Shown: piece after piece, positions 33,531-43,215 of the stretch
How the letters are laid out: the number at the start of each line of letters is the position of its first letter
Position numbering within the stretch: position 1 is the first letter of the stretch
Source of the DNA: Litorimonas sp964511495
GTDB taxonomy: Bacteria; Pseudomonadota; Alphaproteobacteria; Caulobacterales; Maricaulaceae
DNA length: 64,000 bases
Assembly (NCBI GenBank): GCA_964511495.1
Contig: CAZEFT010000003.1
Span: 62,001-126,000 of the forward strand
Reading direction: 5' to 3'
Translations under genes and position numbers: made by a program
Notes under the pieces: generated by a model
The model's input: the letters and a program-made list of their open reading frames with translations, nothing else
The model's database searches: none
Told to the model about the DNA's origin: nothing

Positions 33531-36227
33531 ATGAACGCGCCTCACAACACCAAAGCCCCTGCGGGAAAAGTGACCCCGATGATGGCGCAATTTTTGTCGA
33601 TTAAAGCTGACGTCGGCCCAGAAGCTTTACTATTTTATCGCATGGGTGATTTTTACGAATTATTCTTTGATGATGCTGTGCGTGCCGCAGCGGCCCTCGA
33701 CATCGCATTAACCAAACGCGGTAAACATGCGGGGCAGGATATTCCGATGTGCGGCGTCCCTGTTCATTCTTCCGAAGTCTATTTACAACGGTTGATCAAA
33801 AAAGGGTTTCGCGTTGCGGTATGCGAACAGACCGAAGACCCGAAAGAAGCAAAAAAGCGCGGTTCGAAAGCTGTCGTGCGGCGAGAGGTTGTGCGGCTTG
33901 TTACGCCCGGCACATTATCAGAAGACAACCTCCTCGACGCAAGAGGGCGCAATATACTCGCCGCTTTGGCAAAAACCCTCGCGGGTGACTTTGCTCTTGC
34001 GTGGGCGGATATTTCTGACGGACTGTTTTATACGGCCCCCATGAATGAAGCGCGAGCGCAAACCGAACTCGCCGCCTTACGCCCTCGTGAACTATTACTC
34101 TCAGAAAGCCTTTACCAATCTGCTGATTTTATGGCGGGCCTGCCACTGGATGGCGTGTCGCTGACCCCACAAGCGGGGGCAAAGTTCGACATTCGCGCAG
34201 GCGAAAGACGGTTGAAATCGCAATATCACGTCGAAAGCTTGGATGGGTTTGGCGCCTTTTCGAAAGCGGAAATATCTGCGGCTGGCGCTTTGCTCGATTA
34301 TCTCGAGCTCACACAAGCGGGCAGCCCCGTTCAGCTCTCTGCTCCGCAACGTCGTGAAACGTCAGGGTTTATGGCTATTGATCCGGCGACGCGTGCCAGC
34401 CTTGAGATTGACCGCACACAAAAAGGGACGCGCCAAGGCTCTCTTTTATCCGTAATTGACCGAACCAGAACGGGCGCCGGGGCCAGAGAATTTGCAGACC
34501 GACTTGCCCGCCCTTTGGTTGACGTCTCCGCTATTCGGGCACGTCAGCAAGCCGTCACCTTTTTCATACAACAGGCGGAGCTGCGCGAAGCCGTTCGTCA
34601 TACGGTGTCCAAAAGCGGTGATTTAGCCCGAGCAACATCACGTTTAAGCTTGGGGCGCGGGGGACCGAGAGACTTATTGATTGTTCGGGATACACTCGCC
34701 GTGGGTGAGAGTCTCTGCGCGGAATTTGCCAAACAACCCGATTTGGATTTACCCGTAAACCTATCTTATGTTTTGAACGCGCTCAGCCTGTCCGATAAAA
34801 GTGATCTAGCCCAGCTTCGCCGCGATTTGAGCAAAGCACTAACTGTTGATGTACCACTGCAAGCCCGTGATGGAGGTTTTATTGCGCAGGGGTGGGATCC
34901 GGCCATTGATGAGTTGAAAGCACTACGCGATGGTAGTCGCCGCATCGTCGCCAGTCTGCAATCAGACTATTCAAAGGCTGCAAACGTACCAACCCTTAAA
35001 ATTAAACATAACAATGTTTTGGGATATTTCATCGAAGTCTCCCCCAAACATGCCGATGTCATGCAGAATAAAGGACCGGAGAGCCCGTTTATTCATCGAC
35101 AGACTTTGGTGTCCGGGGTTCGCTTTACAACAACGGAACTTGCCGATTTAGATGCAAAAATTTCAGGAGCGGCGGATAAAGTCTGCGCCCTTGAAGTGGA
35201 CGCTTTCGAACACTTTGCCGAACAAGTTCGAAATTTGTCCGAATATTTACGACAAACCGCACAAGCTCTCGCCATTCTTGATGTACAATCCGCATGGGCG
35301 GAATGGGCTGTAGACACACAAGCCATTTGCCCGAAAATTGACGATAGCTTATCTTTCCTTATCACTGGCGGTCGTCACCCTGTTGTGAGAGAGGCCCTTA
35401 AAAAAACTGGAAGCGCAGATTTTACGCCTAATGACTGCGTGCTAGACTCAAGCGGTAAAAGCGCTAATCGTCTGACCCTAATAACAGGGCCTAATATGGC
35501 GGGTAAATCGACATATCTCCGTCAGAACGCATTGATGTTTATTATGGCGCAAGCAGGAGGGTTCGTTCCTGCGGACACAGCCCATATCGGTATTGCCAAT
35601 GCTTTATTCTCTCGTGTCGGAGCCTCCGATGACCTCTCCAAAGGTCGCTCGACTTTCATGACGGAAATGATTGAAACCGCCGCGATTTTAAACCAAGCTA
35701 CGGAGCGCAGCTTTGTAATTTTAGATGAAATCGGGCGCGGGACTTCAACCTTTGACGGCCTATCCATTGCTTGGGCCACAGTCGAGCATTTGCATGAAAT
35801 CAATAAGTCACGGGCGCTGTTCGCCACGCATTATCACGAACTGACGGATCTTGTTGATAGTCTGGATTATGCGGGCAACGCTTCTCTTCGAGCAAAAGAA
35901 TGGGACGGCGATCTTGTCTTTCTGCACGACGTGCGAAACGGCCCAGCAGATAAATCCTACGGTGTTCAAGTCGCGCGACTGGCTGGCCTGCCACGCGTCG
36001 CCACAGACCGCGCTCAAACCGTCTTGAGCCGATTGGAGGCCGAGGTTGATTCTGCAGATAGCGAGACCGGATTATTAGGCGGATTGCCTCTTTTTTCCGC
36101 AACGCCCCCCTCTTCTGCACCCCTTACACCCTCACCTGTTGAAAAGGCCTTGTCCGAATTGGACATAGATGACATCACGCCGCGGCAGGCATTGGACCTG
36201 CTCTATGAGTTAAAAACTAAGGTTTAG
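33531..36227 (+). CDS. mutS: DNA mismatch repair protein MutS
   Basis: Mismatch-recognition ATPase of 898 residues. Domain I starts TPMMAQFLSIKADVGPEALLFYRMGDFYELFFDDA, which includes the GDFYELF loop with the mismatch-contacting Phe and Glu. Connector, core and clamp domains follow. The ABC ATPase domain has Walker A GPNMAGKST near 650-658, Walker B/signature DEIGRGTSTFDG and the ATHYHEL switch. The C-terminal tail (about 820-898) is a short dimerisation segment ending in ITPRQALDLLYELK. The gene is followed after two bases by glnD, an arrangement also known from other alphaproteobacteria. Confidence 0.99.
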   Translation: MNAPHNTKAPAGKVTPMMAQFLSIKADVGPEALLFYRMGDFYELFFDDAVRAAAALDIALTKRGKHAGQDIPMCGVPVHSSEVYLQRLIKKGFRVAVCEQTEDPKEAKKRGSKAVVRREVVRLVTPGTLSEDNLLDARGRNILAALAKTLAGDFALAWADISDGLFYTAPMNEARAQTELAALRPRELLLSESLYQSADFMAGLPLDGVSLTPQAGAKFDIRAGERRLKSQYHVESLDGFGAFSKAEISAAGALLDYLELTQAGSPVQLSAPQRRETSGFMAIDPATRASLEIDRTQKGTRQGSLLSVIDRTRTGAGAREFADRLARPLVDVSAIRARQQAVTFFIQQAELREAVRHTVSKSGDLARATSRLSLGRGGPRDLLIVRDTLAVGESLCAEFAKQPDLDLPVNLSYVLNALSLSDKSDLAQLRRDLSKALTVDVPLQARDGGFIAQGWDPAIDELKALRDGSRRIVASLQSDYSKAANVPTLKIKHNNVLGYFIEVSPKHADVMQNKGPESPFIHRQTLVSGVRFTTTELADLDAKISGAADKVCALEVDAFEHFAEQVRNLSEYLRQTAQALAILDVQSAWAEWAVDTQAICPKIDDSLSFLITGGRHPVVREALKKTGSADFTPNDCVLDSSGKSANRLTLITGPNMAGKSTYLRQNALMFIMAQAGGFVPADTAHIGIANALFSRVGASDDLSKGRSTFMTEMIETAAILNQATERSFVILDEIGRGTSTFDGLSIAWATVEHLHEINKSRALFATHYHELTDLVDSLDYAGNASLRAKEWDGDLVFLHDVRNGPADKSYGVQVARLAGLPRVATDRAQTVLSRLEAEVDSADSETGLLGGLPLFSATPPSSAPLTPSPVEKALSELDIDDITPRQALDLLYELKTKV

Positions 36228-36229
36228 TC

Positions 36230-39043
36230 ATGGCCCGAAAGCGAAAACTCAAAATGACAGAGCGTCAAATGGGTACGCAATCTGGCTTGGACGAACAGGC
36301 TTTGCGACAACATTTGTCAGATGTTGCAAAGGAAGGCGGATCACATAAACGGAGCCGTATATTAGAGGCACTTCGCCAGACACTCACCACCGCTATGGCT
36401 CAAACGGAAGAGCTTTTTTCCATGGGGCGTTTGGGTGGATTGGAAACAGCCGCAAGAATTGCCGCCATCCATGACGTCATCATTACGACACTTTTCGATT
36501 ACACAACCTCTCATGAAATTAGGGCCTCTAACCCGACGGAAGCCGAACGTTTCGCCCTCTGCGGGGTGGGTGGTTATGGTCGGGCAGAAATGGCTCCCCA
36601 AAGCGATGTGGATTTACTGTTTCTTATCTCAGAGAAAAAAGGTTCGGCCTATACAGAACAAGTCACAGAATATATGCTCTATATGTTGTGGGATTTGGGC
36701 CTGAAGGTAGGCCATGCCACACGTACAATCGAGCAATGTCTCTCCCTCGCCAAAGAAGACCAAACAATTCTGACAGCCCTTCTGGATTTAAGGTTCCTGC
36801 GCGGAGACAGGCTTTTAGCCGATCAGCTTTATTCGCAATTTCGCAAGGATGTGACGCGTGGCAAAGGCCGTAAGTATATCGCCAAAAAACTCGAAGAGCG
36901 CGATATACGCCATGCCCGGGAAGGCAATTCTCGCTATGTAATTGAACCTAATATAAAAGAAGGGAAAGGGGGCTTACGCGACTTGCATGTGTTATACTGG
37001 ATCGCCCGTTTTCTGGATAACGAGAGTAAAATTACTGACCCGCACCTGACCGATCGTTATGTCGAATTAGATCTATTTGATGCGGCTGCAGCCACTCGAT
37101 TTAAGCATGCGGCTGATTTTTTATGGCGAGCGCGTATTTGGTTGCACCTGACAGCCAAGAGACCCACTGAGACTTTAAGTTTTGACCACCAAACCGTTTT
37201 GGCGAGAAAAATGGGCTATGCCTCTGGCCCCGTCGAAGTTGCCGTCGAAAAGTTTATGCGGGAATATTTTACTAATGCCAAAGAAGTCGGCGCCCTCACT
37301 CGTATCGCCTGTGCAAAGTTGGAGGCTCAAAAAGCCATTCGACTTCCTGCCGGGCTTGAAGCCCTGCTCCCCGGATCGCGTCGCAATCTAAAAAACAAAG
37401 CGCTGAAGATGGAACATGGCCGCTTGAACTTTGCAGACCCTTTGCAAATTCGACATGACCCATCGATCATTATGCAGTTATTTGAAACGGCCGGGCGCAG
37501 AAATGTGGATATCCACCCAGATGCCTTTTCAGCGATTAGTTTCCGACGCAATATTATTGATAATGATTTCCGGAGAAACCCGGCCAATTCAACCCTATTT
37601 CAGAAAATTCTCCTCGGGGCTAAGGCGCCCGCTGCCACTTTAAAAGCAATGAATGAATCCGATGTCTTGGGGCGATATTTGTTGGAGTTTGGCGGCATTG
37701 TCGCCCGTACGCAATTCAATATGCATCATGCCTATACAGTTGATGAGCACACCTTGCGCCTTGTAGCTAATTTCAATGATCTTGAAAAAGGGCGACTCGA
37801 AGACGAAAATCCAATCATCACACAAATTGCTCAAGACTTCAGCCAAGAAGAAAGGTTGATTTTATATTTGGCATGCCTGCTGCACGATACCGGTAAGGGC
37901 CAAGGCGATCAATGTATCGAAGGCGCGCAGTTAGGGCGTAGGGCTTGCCGCCGATTGGGCGTATCGAAAACCATAACCGACACGGTCGCTTGGCTTATTC
38001 GTCGTCATCTGGATATGAGCGAGACGGCCCAAAGGCGTGACATTTCAGACCCTGACACCATCGCTGAATTTGGTCAATTGGTCGGCTCCGTCGAACAACT
38101 CAATCTTCTTTTCGCTTTAACTGTCGTTGATATCCGCAGTGTTGGACCCGGCATTTGGAATGATTGGAAAGGCGTTTTATTACGCAATCTTTATCAGGCG
38201 ACGGCAAATTATCTGGACGGGAAAGAATCCTTGGCACCCGCGGCCAAAGCAGGCGCTGCCCGAGAGCAATTAATTGAAAAACTCCCGGGTGATATGGCTC
38301 AGCGTATTGATCCTCTTTTACAAGACATGAGTCAAAATTACTGGCTGAATTTTGATATGACGGATATGCTCCGTCATACCCGCTTTTTTGATCAGGTCAT
38401 TCAAGACGGTGTTGAAACAGCCGTACAAACTCGCCTGACTCGAAACAGAGATATCACGGAATTATGGATTTTAACGCGCGATCGGCAAGGTCTGTTCGCT
38501 GAATTGACCAAAGCAATTTCCAGTACCGGAGCCAGTATTACTGGCGCAAAACTTCATACTTCTGACACAGGTCGCGTCATGAATGTGTTTTATCTCCAAA
38601 ACGCAGAAGGCTTAGCCTTTGGGCGCCAAAGCAATCACGCGCTGGAAGTTCTACGGAAGCGTGCGCAAATTGCCGCCGAAGGACAGGATATTGAGGTCAG
38701 TATTCCTGCTCCGCTCAAATCTCGTCGAGCCGGCGCTATTCCTGTTAAACCGCGCATCCGCTTTCTGCAGAATAAATCAGGCGGGGCCACAATCTTGGAA
38801 ATTGAAGGCCGCGACCGCCCAGGATTATTGCACGACATTGCCTCAATTTTGCGGGATTGTGATGTTCAAGTCTTGTCTGCCCATATCGAAGTGGCGGGTA
38901 TAACGGCTATTGATAGTTTCTACCTCTGTCGCCCGGACTTCTCAGTCAAAGATGAAGATTATGCCCTATCACAGTCTTTGAAAAAAAGCATAAGACAAAA
39001 ACTTACCGAGCTGTTAACGCCGCAAAACAGTCACGCTGCGTAA
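36230..39043 (+). CDS. glnD: [Protein-PII] uridylyltransferase/uridylyl-removing enzyme
   Basis: Nitrogen sensor of 937 residues that adds UMP to PII proteins under nitrogen limitation and removes it when glutamine rises. The nucleotidyltransferase domain has GGYGRAEMAPQSDVDLLFL near residues 102-120; the GlnE-like region follows; the HD hydrolase domain has LACLLHDTGKGQGDQCIEG near 540-560; two ACT domains (about 735-815 and 845-925) bind glutamine. The start follows the mutS stop by two bases, so the genes are co-transcribed. No glnB or glnK gene is in the window. Confidence 0.98.
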   Translation: MARKRKLKMTERQMGTQSGLDEQALRQHLSDVAKEGGSHKRSRILEALRQTLTTAMAQTEELFSMGRLGGLETAARIAAIHDVIITTLFDYTTSHEIRASNPTEAERFALCGVGGYGRAEMAPQSDVDLLFLISEKKGSAYTEQVTEYMLYMLWDLGLKVGHATRTIEQCLSLAKEDQTILTALLDLRFLRGDRLLADQLYSQFRKDVTRGKGRKYIAKKLEERDIRHAREGNSRYVIEPNIKEGKGGLRDLHVLYWIARFLDNESKITDPHLTDRYVELDLFDAAAATRFKHAADFLWRARIWLHLTAKRPTETLSFDHQTVLARKMGYASGPVEVAVEKFMREYFTNAKEVGALTRIACAKLEAQKAIRLPAGLEALLPGSRRNLKNKALKMEHGRLNFADPLQIRHDPSIIMQLFETAGRRNVDIHPDAFSAISFRRNIIDNDFRRNPANSTLFQKILLGAKAPAATLKAMNESDVLGRYLLEFGGIVARTQFNMHHAYTVDEHTLRLVANFNDLEKGRLEDENPIITQIAQDFSQEERLILYLACLLHDTGKGQGDQCIEGAQLGRRACRRLGVSKTITDTVAWLIRRHLDMSETAQRRDISDPDTIAEFGQLVGSVEQLNLLFALTVVDIRSVGPGIWNDWKGVLLRNLYQATANYLDGKESLAPAAKAGAAREQLIEKLPGDMAQRIDPLLQDMSQNYWLNFDMTDMLRHTRFFDQVIQDGVETAVQTRLTRNRDITELWILTRDRQGLFAELTKAISSTGASITGAKLHTSDTGRVMNVFYLQNAEGLAFGRQSNHALEVLRKRAQIAAEGQDIEVSIPAPLKSRRAGAIPVKPRIRFLQNKSGGATILEIEGRDRPGLLHDIASILRDCDVQVLSAHIEVAGITAIDSFYLCRPDFSVKDEDYALSQSLKKSIRQKLTELLTPQNSHAA

Positions 39044-39060
39044 GAGAACCGGTTAACACC

Positions 39061-40641
39061 ATGAAGTCACCCCGCCTCTTAAAATCCACAGCGATTATTG
39101 CGGCCCTCACTTTGGCCAGTCGGATTATGGGTCTGGCCCGTGATATTTTAATTGCCCGTTATTTAGGGGCTGGCGCTGTTAGTGACGCTTTCTTTACGGC
39201 CTTTAAATTACCGAATGTCTTTCGGCGTATGTTTGCCGAAGGCGCATTTAATGCCGCGTTCGTCCCACTCTACGCCAAAGAAATAGAACAAAAAAACGAA
39301 GCTGCCGCCGATGAATTTGCTTCCGAAGCCATGGCCGCTTTGTTTGTCACCGTTGCCACATTGGTGATTTTATTTGAACTGACCATGCCTTGGACGCTCA
39401 ACCTCATCGCAGGTGGGTTAGATAAAACTGTGAATGAAGACGGTATCGCCCCCTATGCTTTGGCGGTAACTTATTCCTGCATCACCATGCCCTATATTTT
39501 ATTTATGTCCATGACGGCTTTGTTTTCGGGCATATTAAATACGCGAGGCTATTTCGCTATCGCCGCTGCTGTTCCAATTACACTCAATGTTTTTTTAATC
39601 AGTGCCTTGGCATTTTTACCGCAAATGGGTTTTGGACAGGCCGGTTTGGCATGGGGTTTGTCCTTGGCCATCACTCTGTCCGGTATTGTGCAGATGAGCT
39701 TTGTTATCTGGGCCTGTCGTCGGGCCGGAGTCAAAATCGGTCTAAGACGTCCACGAATTACCCCTCGCGTGAAACGTCTCTTTTTTTTGGGGGTTCCCGG
39801 TATTTTCTCCGCAGGGATTACGCAGATTAACTTATTGGTTTCCCACCGTATCGCCACGTCCCAAGACAGTGCCGCGAGTTGGCTCACTTATGCTGACCGG
39901 CTCTATCAGTTGCCTCTGGGTATGATTGGTATCGCCATGGGCGTTGCTCTATTGCCCAGCCTCTCACGTTCCATCAGAGCGGGAAATGAAGGTGAAGCAA
40001 AAATGTCCCTCAACCGAGGCATGGAAATTTCAACGTTTTTGACCCTCCCCGCTGCTGTTGCGCTTTTTATTATTCCCGAAATTTTAATCGCAGCCATTTA
40101 TCAACGCGGCGCTTTTGATTCAGATACGACCGTTCAAGTGGCCAAAGCACTAAGATATTTCGCTCTCGGCCTTCCGGCCTTTGTCTTAATTAAAGTCTTA
40201 ACCCCTGCTTTTTTTGCCCGCGAAGATACACGTTCGCCGATGATTTATGCGGCTATTTCTGCTGTCGTAAATATCACCCTTGGGCTAGTCCTATTTTGGA
40301 AAATTGGTTTTGCAGGGCTAGCTCTGGCTACCTCAATTGCAGCATGGGGCAATGTGATTTGTCTGAGTATTCACTTGGCAAGAAATAAGAATATGGAACC
40401 GGATTTGCGCCTATTATCCCGATTACCGCGCATCGCAATTGCTAGCGTGTTGATGGGAATCGCGCTCTGGTATGGTCAAGATTATATACCTGATATCCCC
40501 GCAATGAGTTTTGTTTTAGGCTTGCTCACCATTCTCGCTTTTTGCGCTCTTGGTAGCTTTGTTTATATCCTTGCGGCTATGGTCTTGCGGGCCTTCCGTC
40601 TCAGTGATATTCGCGAGGCGTTTTCACGTAAGAAGGCTTAG
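39061..40641 (+). CDS. murJ: Lipid II flippase MurJ (MviN)
   Basis: A 526-residue MOP-superfamily integral membrane protein with about 14 helices that flips the peptidoglycan precursor lipid II to the periplasm. Family motifs: LASRIMGLARDILIARYLGAG near residues 19-39, SDAFFTAFKLPNVFRRMFAEGAFNAAFVPLY near 42-72, and VKVLTPAFFAREDTRSP in the C-terminal half, carrying essential basic residues. It follows glnD by 17 bases and precedes trpS by 23 bases, forming a housekeeping operon. Confidence 0.98.
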   Translation: MKSPRLLKSTAIIAALTLASRIMGLARDILIARYLGAGAVSDAFFTAFKLPNVFRRMFAEGAFNAAFVPLYAKEIEQKNEAAADEFASEAMAALFVTVATLVILFELTMPWTLNLIAGGLDKTVNEDGIAPYALAVTYSCITMPYILFMSMTALFSGILNTRGYFAIAAAVPITLNVFLISALAFLPQMGFGQAGLAWGLSLAITLSGIVQMSFVIWACRRAGVKIGLRRPRITPRVKRLFFLGVPGIFSAGITQINLLVSHRIATSQDSAASWLTYADRLYQLPLGMIGIAMGVALLPSLSRSIRAGNEGEAKMSLNRGMEISTFLTLPAAVALFIIPEILIAAIYQRGAFDSDTTVQVAKALRYFALGLPAFVLIKVLTPAFFAREDTRSPMIYAAISAVVNITLGLVLFWKIGFAGLALATSIAAWGNVICLSIHLARNKNMEPDLRLLSRLPRIAIASVLMGIALWYGQDYIPDIPAMSFVLGLLTILAFCALGSFVYILAAMVLRAFRLSDIREAFSRKKA

Positions 40642-40664
40642 CCTGTAAAGCCAAAAGGACCATT

Positions 40665-41699
40665 GTGACCGATAATAGAAATGAAAATTATCAAGGCCCA
40701 AGCCGGGCTTTTTCGGGGGTGCAGCCTTCAGGGGCTTTACATTTAGGTAATTACCTCGGTGCCCTAAAAAAATTCGCTGATTTGCAAAATGATATGGACT
40801 GTATTTATTGCATTGTTGATTTACATGCCATCACAGTTTGGCAAGACCCCCAACAATTAGCGGCTCAGACTCGCGAAATCGCTGCAGCTTTTCTAGCCTC
40901 CGGTGTCGATCCAGAAAAAGCCATAGTCTACAATCAATCCGCCGTTCGCGCGCACACTGAGCTCGCTTGGTATTTCAACTGTGTCGCCCGTATGGGGTGG
41001 TTGCAGCGTATGACACAATTCAAAGATAAAGCAGGGAAAAACTCAGAGCGTATGAGCGTTGGTTTGTTCGATTATCCCGTTTTACAAGCGGCAGACATTC
41101 TTGCCTTCAAAGCGACACATGTCCCTGTCGGCGAGGACCAAAAGCAGCATTTGGAATTGTCTCAACAAATTGCCGCCAAGTTTAACCATGATTTCAATGT
41201 GCCTAACTTTTTCCCTGAACCGGAACCTTTGATTAAGGGGCCGGGCGCGCGAGTCATGAGCCTGCGAGACGGAATGGCAAAAATGTCGAAATCCGACCCT
41301 TCGGACAATTCTCGTATCAATCTGACCGATACAGCGGATAAAATTGAAAAGAAAATCAAGAAGGCCAAAACCGATGGTGGCATGATGCCCGAAAGTGTTG
41401 AGGAAATGGAAGGCCGCCCCGAGGTCAAAAACCTGATTGGTATTTATGCCGCATTGTCGGGTCGAACGGATTCCGACATTATCAATACTTATGCAGGGCA
41501 AGGCTTCGGCGTTTTTAAACCTGACCTGGCGGAGCTTGCCGTTGAGAGGCTAGCCCCAATCACAGATTTGATGAAGCGCTATTTATCTGACCCAGAAGAA
41601 TTGGATCGGATTTTGGCAAAAGCCGCAGATAAGGCGACCGAGATTGCTGAACCCGTTTTGGCCGATGTTCGTCGTATTATCGGTTTTACAGGAGCGTAA
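40665..41699 (+). CDS. trpS: Tryptophan--tRNA ligase
   Basis: Class I aminoacyl-tRNA synthetase of 344 residues that charges tRNA-Trp. The Rossmann fold begins SGVQPSGALHLGNYLGALK with the HIGH-type HLGN, and the second signature is KMSKSDPSDNS. DYPVLQAADIL and VPVGEDQKQHLEL form the tryptophan/ATP pocket. It starts with GTG at 40665, with AAGGA five to six bases upstream. Stop and next ribosome site overlap at the copper chaperone. Confidence 0.98.
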   Translation: MTDNRNENYQGPSRAFSGVQPSGALHLGNYLGALKKFADLQNDMDCIYCIVDLHAITVWQDPQQLAAQTREIAAAFLASGVDPEKAIVYNQSAVRAHTELAWYFNCVARMGWLQRMTQFKDKAGKNSERMSVGLFDYPVLQAADILAFKATHVPVGEDQKQHLELSQQIAAKFNHDFNVPNFFPEPEPLIKGPGARVMSLRDGMAKMSKSDPSDNSRINLTDTADKIEKKIKKAKTDGGMMPESVEEMEGRPEVKNLIGIYAALSGRTDSDIINTYAGQGFGVFKPDLAELAVERLAPITDLMKRYLSDPEELDRILAKAADKATEIAEPVLADVRRIIGFTGA

Positions 41700-41701
41700 C
41701 G

Positions 41702-42208
41702 ATGAGAATTTTTTTTAAATTTGGCGCGACAGTCTTATGCGTTACTACATTCTTATCCGCTTGTGGCAATCACAGTGATATGTCTCATAGTGAGAAACAC
41801 GAGAAAGCCAGTGCGCATATGTCCAAAAAGGGTATTGAGGTTTCCAACGGCTTCATACGCCCGCCTTTACCTGGACGGGATATTGCGGCAGGCTTTTTTT
41901 CCATAACTAATCATGGTGTGGATGACCGCCTTGTTTCAGCGACCAGCCCAATTAGTGAGAGCGTTGAAATCCACACCCATACGAATGAAAACGGCGTTAT
42001 GAAAATGCGCCAAATTAACGGTGTTGATTTGGCTTCCGGAGAAACAGTTGAGTTTAAACCGGGAAGCTTTCACCTTATGATGTACGGGGCCACGATTAAA
42101 GACGGCACTGAAGATGTCGCTGTTACCCTAACCTATGAAAAAGCTGACCCTGTGACCCTCATTTTACCGCTTGGTGAGCCTAAAATGGGGAGCCATAGCG
42201 GCCATTAA
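41702..42208 (+). CDS. PCu(A)C copper chaperone lipoprotein
   Basis: A 168-residue periplasmic protein, lipobox LSAC near residue 21, followed by a His/Met/Lys-rich segment and a DUF461/PCuAC beta-sandwich. The copper-binding signature is present: HTHTNENGVMKMRQ with HX10M-type spacing and PGSFHLMM. Related proteins deliver Cu(I) to the CuA centre of cytochrome oxidase. The C-terminal MGSHSGH adds further ligands. The GGAG ribosome site overlaps the trpS stop, so it is at the end of the operon. It converges with the M48 lipoprotease gene with eight bases between. Confidence 0.93.
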   Translation: MRIFFKFGATVLCVTTFLSACGNHSDMSHSEKHEKASAHMSKKGIEVSNGFIRPPLPGRDIAAGFFSITNHGVDDRLVSATSPISESVEIHTHTNENGVMKMRQINGVDLASGETVEFKPGSFHLMMYGATIKDGTEDVAVTLTYEKADPVTLILPLGEPKMGSHSGH

Positions 42209-42216
42209 AAGTTGTT

Positions 42217-43215
42217 TCATTCGAACGGAATTATAGAATTTTGCGCGCGCAATTTATCAATGCGCGCCTGTTCTTTTTTGAAATTCTCAAAACGTGCGCG
42301 AATAGAGGGATGGCTGTCTGAGTTGTCTTGTAAATCTCTATGCGGATGAACGGCATCCGCCCAATATTCAATAGCGGCCTCTATATTATATCCTGCATTC
42401 TCCATCATGACGAGAGCCATGCGGTCCGCTTCTAACTCCAAATCCACTGTCGGCGTTTGCTCGATATGAGCCGCAATCCCATGAGCCATCTCATGCGCCA
42501 CAATTAAAGCCAAATTATTATCATCTTCGACGAAACGCATCAGCTCTGATGTAATAAAAACATCATTCCCATTTGTGTGCCCGTTAATGTCACGGGAATA
42601 AAAGACATGTGTTTCATAATCACAAGCTGTTTCAGGGCGAAGGCTGGTTTCATAATCCGAACCAGAGGGTGTACGAAGAAGCAAACGGGTTTTCACACCG
42701 CCATAAGCGCCACGTGACAGGGCCGAATAAAAGCGTTTCATCGTCGAGCCGCCGGGTATAAACTGTCCGTTCAAGCTTAGAATACGGTCTCCGGGTTCAA
42801 TGTCCGCTTGTGCAGCCGGGGACCCTGGCCTGACGCGACGCACGTAAATACCGCCAGCCTCTAATGCCAAAGCCTCTTTGGCTACATCTCGTAGTCTCTC
42901 GGGATAATCCTCTAAAACATGGGTGCTGAAACCCGGATCACGAAATGTTTTTTCACAGAGCTCAGCATTCGCTAACCTTAAGGGTGCACTGACCCGCTCA
43001 AGGCGATCATTCATTCTTTGATATTCAGACAAGACGTCTGAAAATTGGGTTGAGCTCGGACGTTCTGTCGGCAAAGGCGGGATCAAAGACGGTGTTTCCG
43101 AGGCATCATCACTCTGCCCAAAACCTGCTAAAGTTAGAGTTTCTTCTGTCTGAGCCGAACAGGCAGTCATACCACCAAAAGTAAGGAACAATCCGGTTGC
43201 AAACAAATATTTCAT
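42217..43215 (-). CDS. M48-family zinc metalloprotease lipoprotein with PDZ domain (copy 2)
   Basis: A 332-residue lipoprotein (lipobox MTAC, Cys19). A PDZ domain with VRRVRPGSPAAQADIEPGDRILSLNG lies near residues 128-155. The zinc site HEMAH is at His241-His245 and the third ligand is in LELEADRMA. The ATG at 43215 shares one base with the upstream stop (TGATG); a GTG one codon earlier is also possible. Tandem copy of the upstream protease, with which it is translationally coupled. Likely acts on envelope proteins; outer-membrane BepA/LoiP-like quality control is one possibility. Confidence 0.9.
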   Translation of the reverse strand: MKYLFATGLFLTFGGMTACSAQTEETLTLAGFGQSDDASETPSLIPPLPTERPSSTQFSDVLSEYQRMNDRLERVSAPLRLANAELCEKTFRDPGFSTHVLEDYPERLRDVAKEALALEAGGIYVRRVRPGSPAAQADIEPGDRILSLNGQFIPGGSTMKRFYSALSRGAYGGVKTRLLLRTPSGSDYETSLRPETACDYETHVFYSRDINGHTNGNDVFITSELMRFVEDDNNLALIVAHEMAHGIAAHIEQTPTVDLELEADRMALVMMENAGYNIEAAIEYWADAVHPHRDLQDNSDSHPSIRARFENFKKEQARIDKLRAQNSIIPFE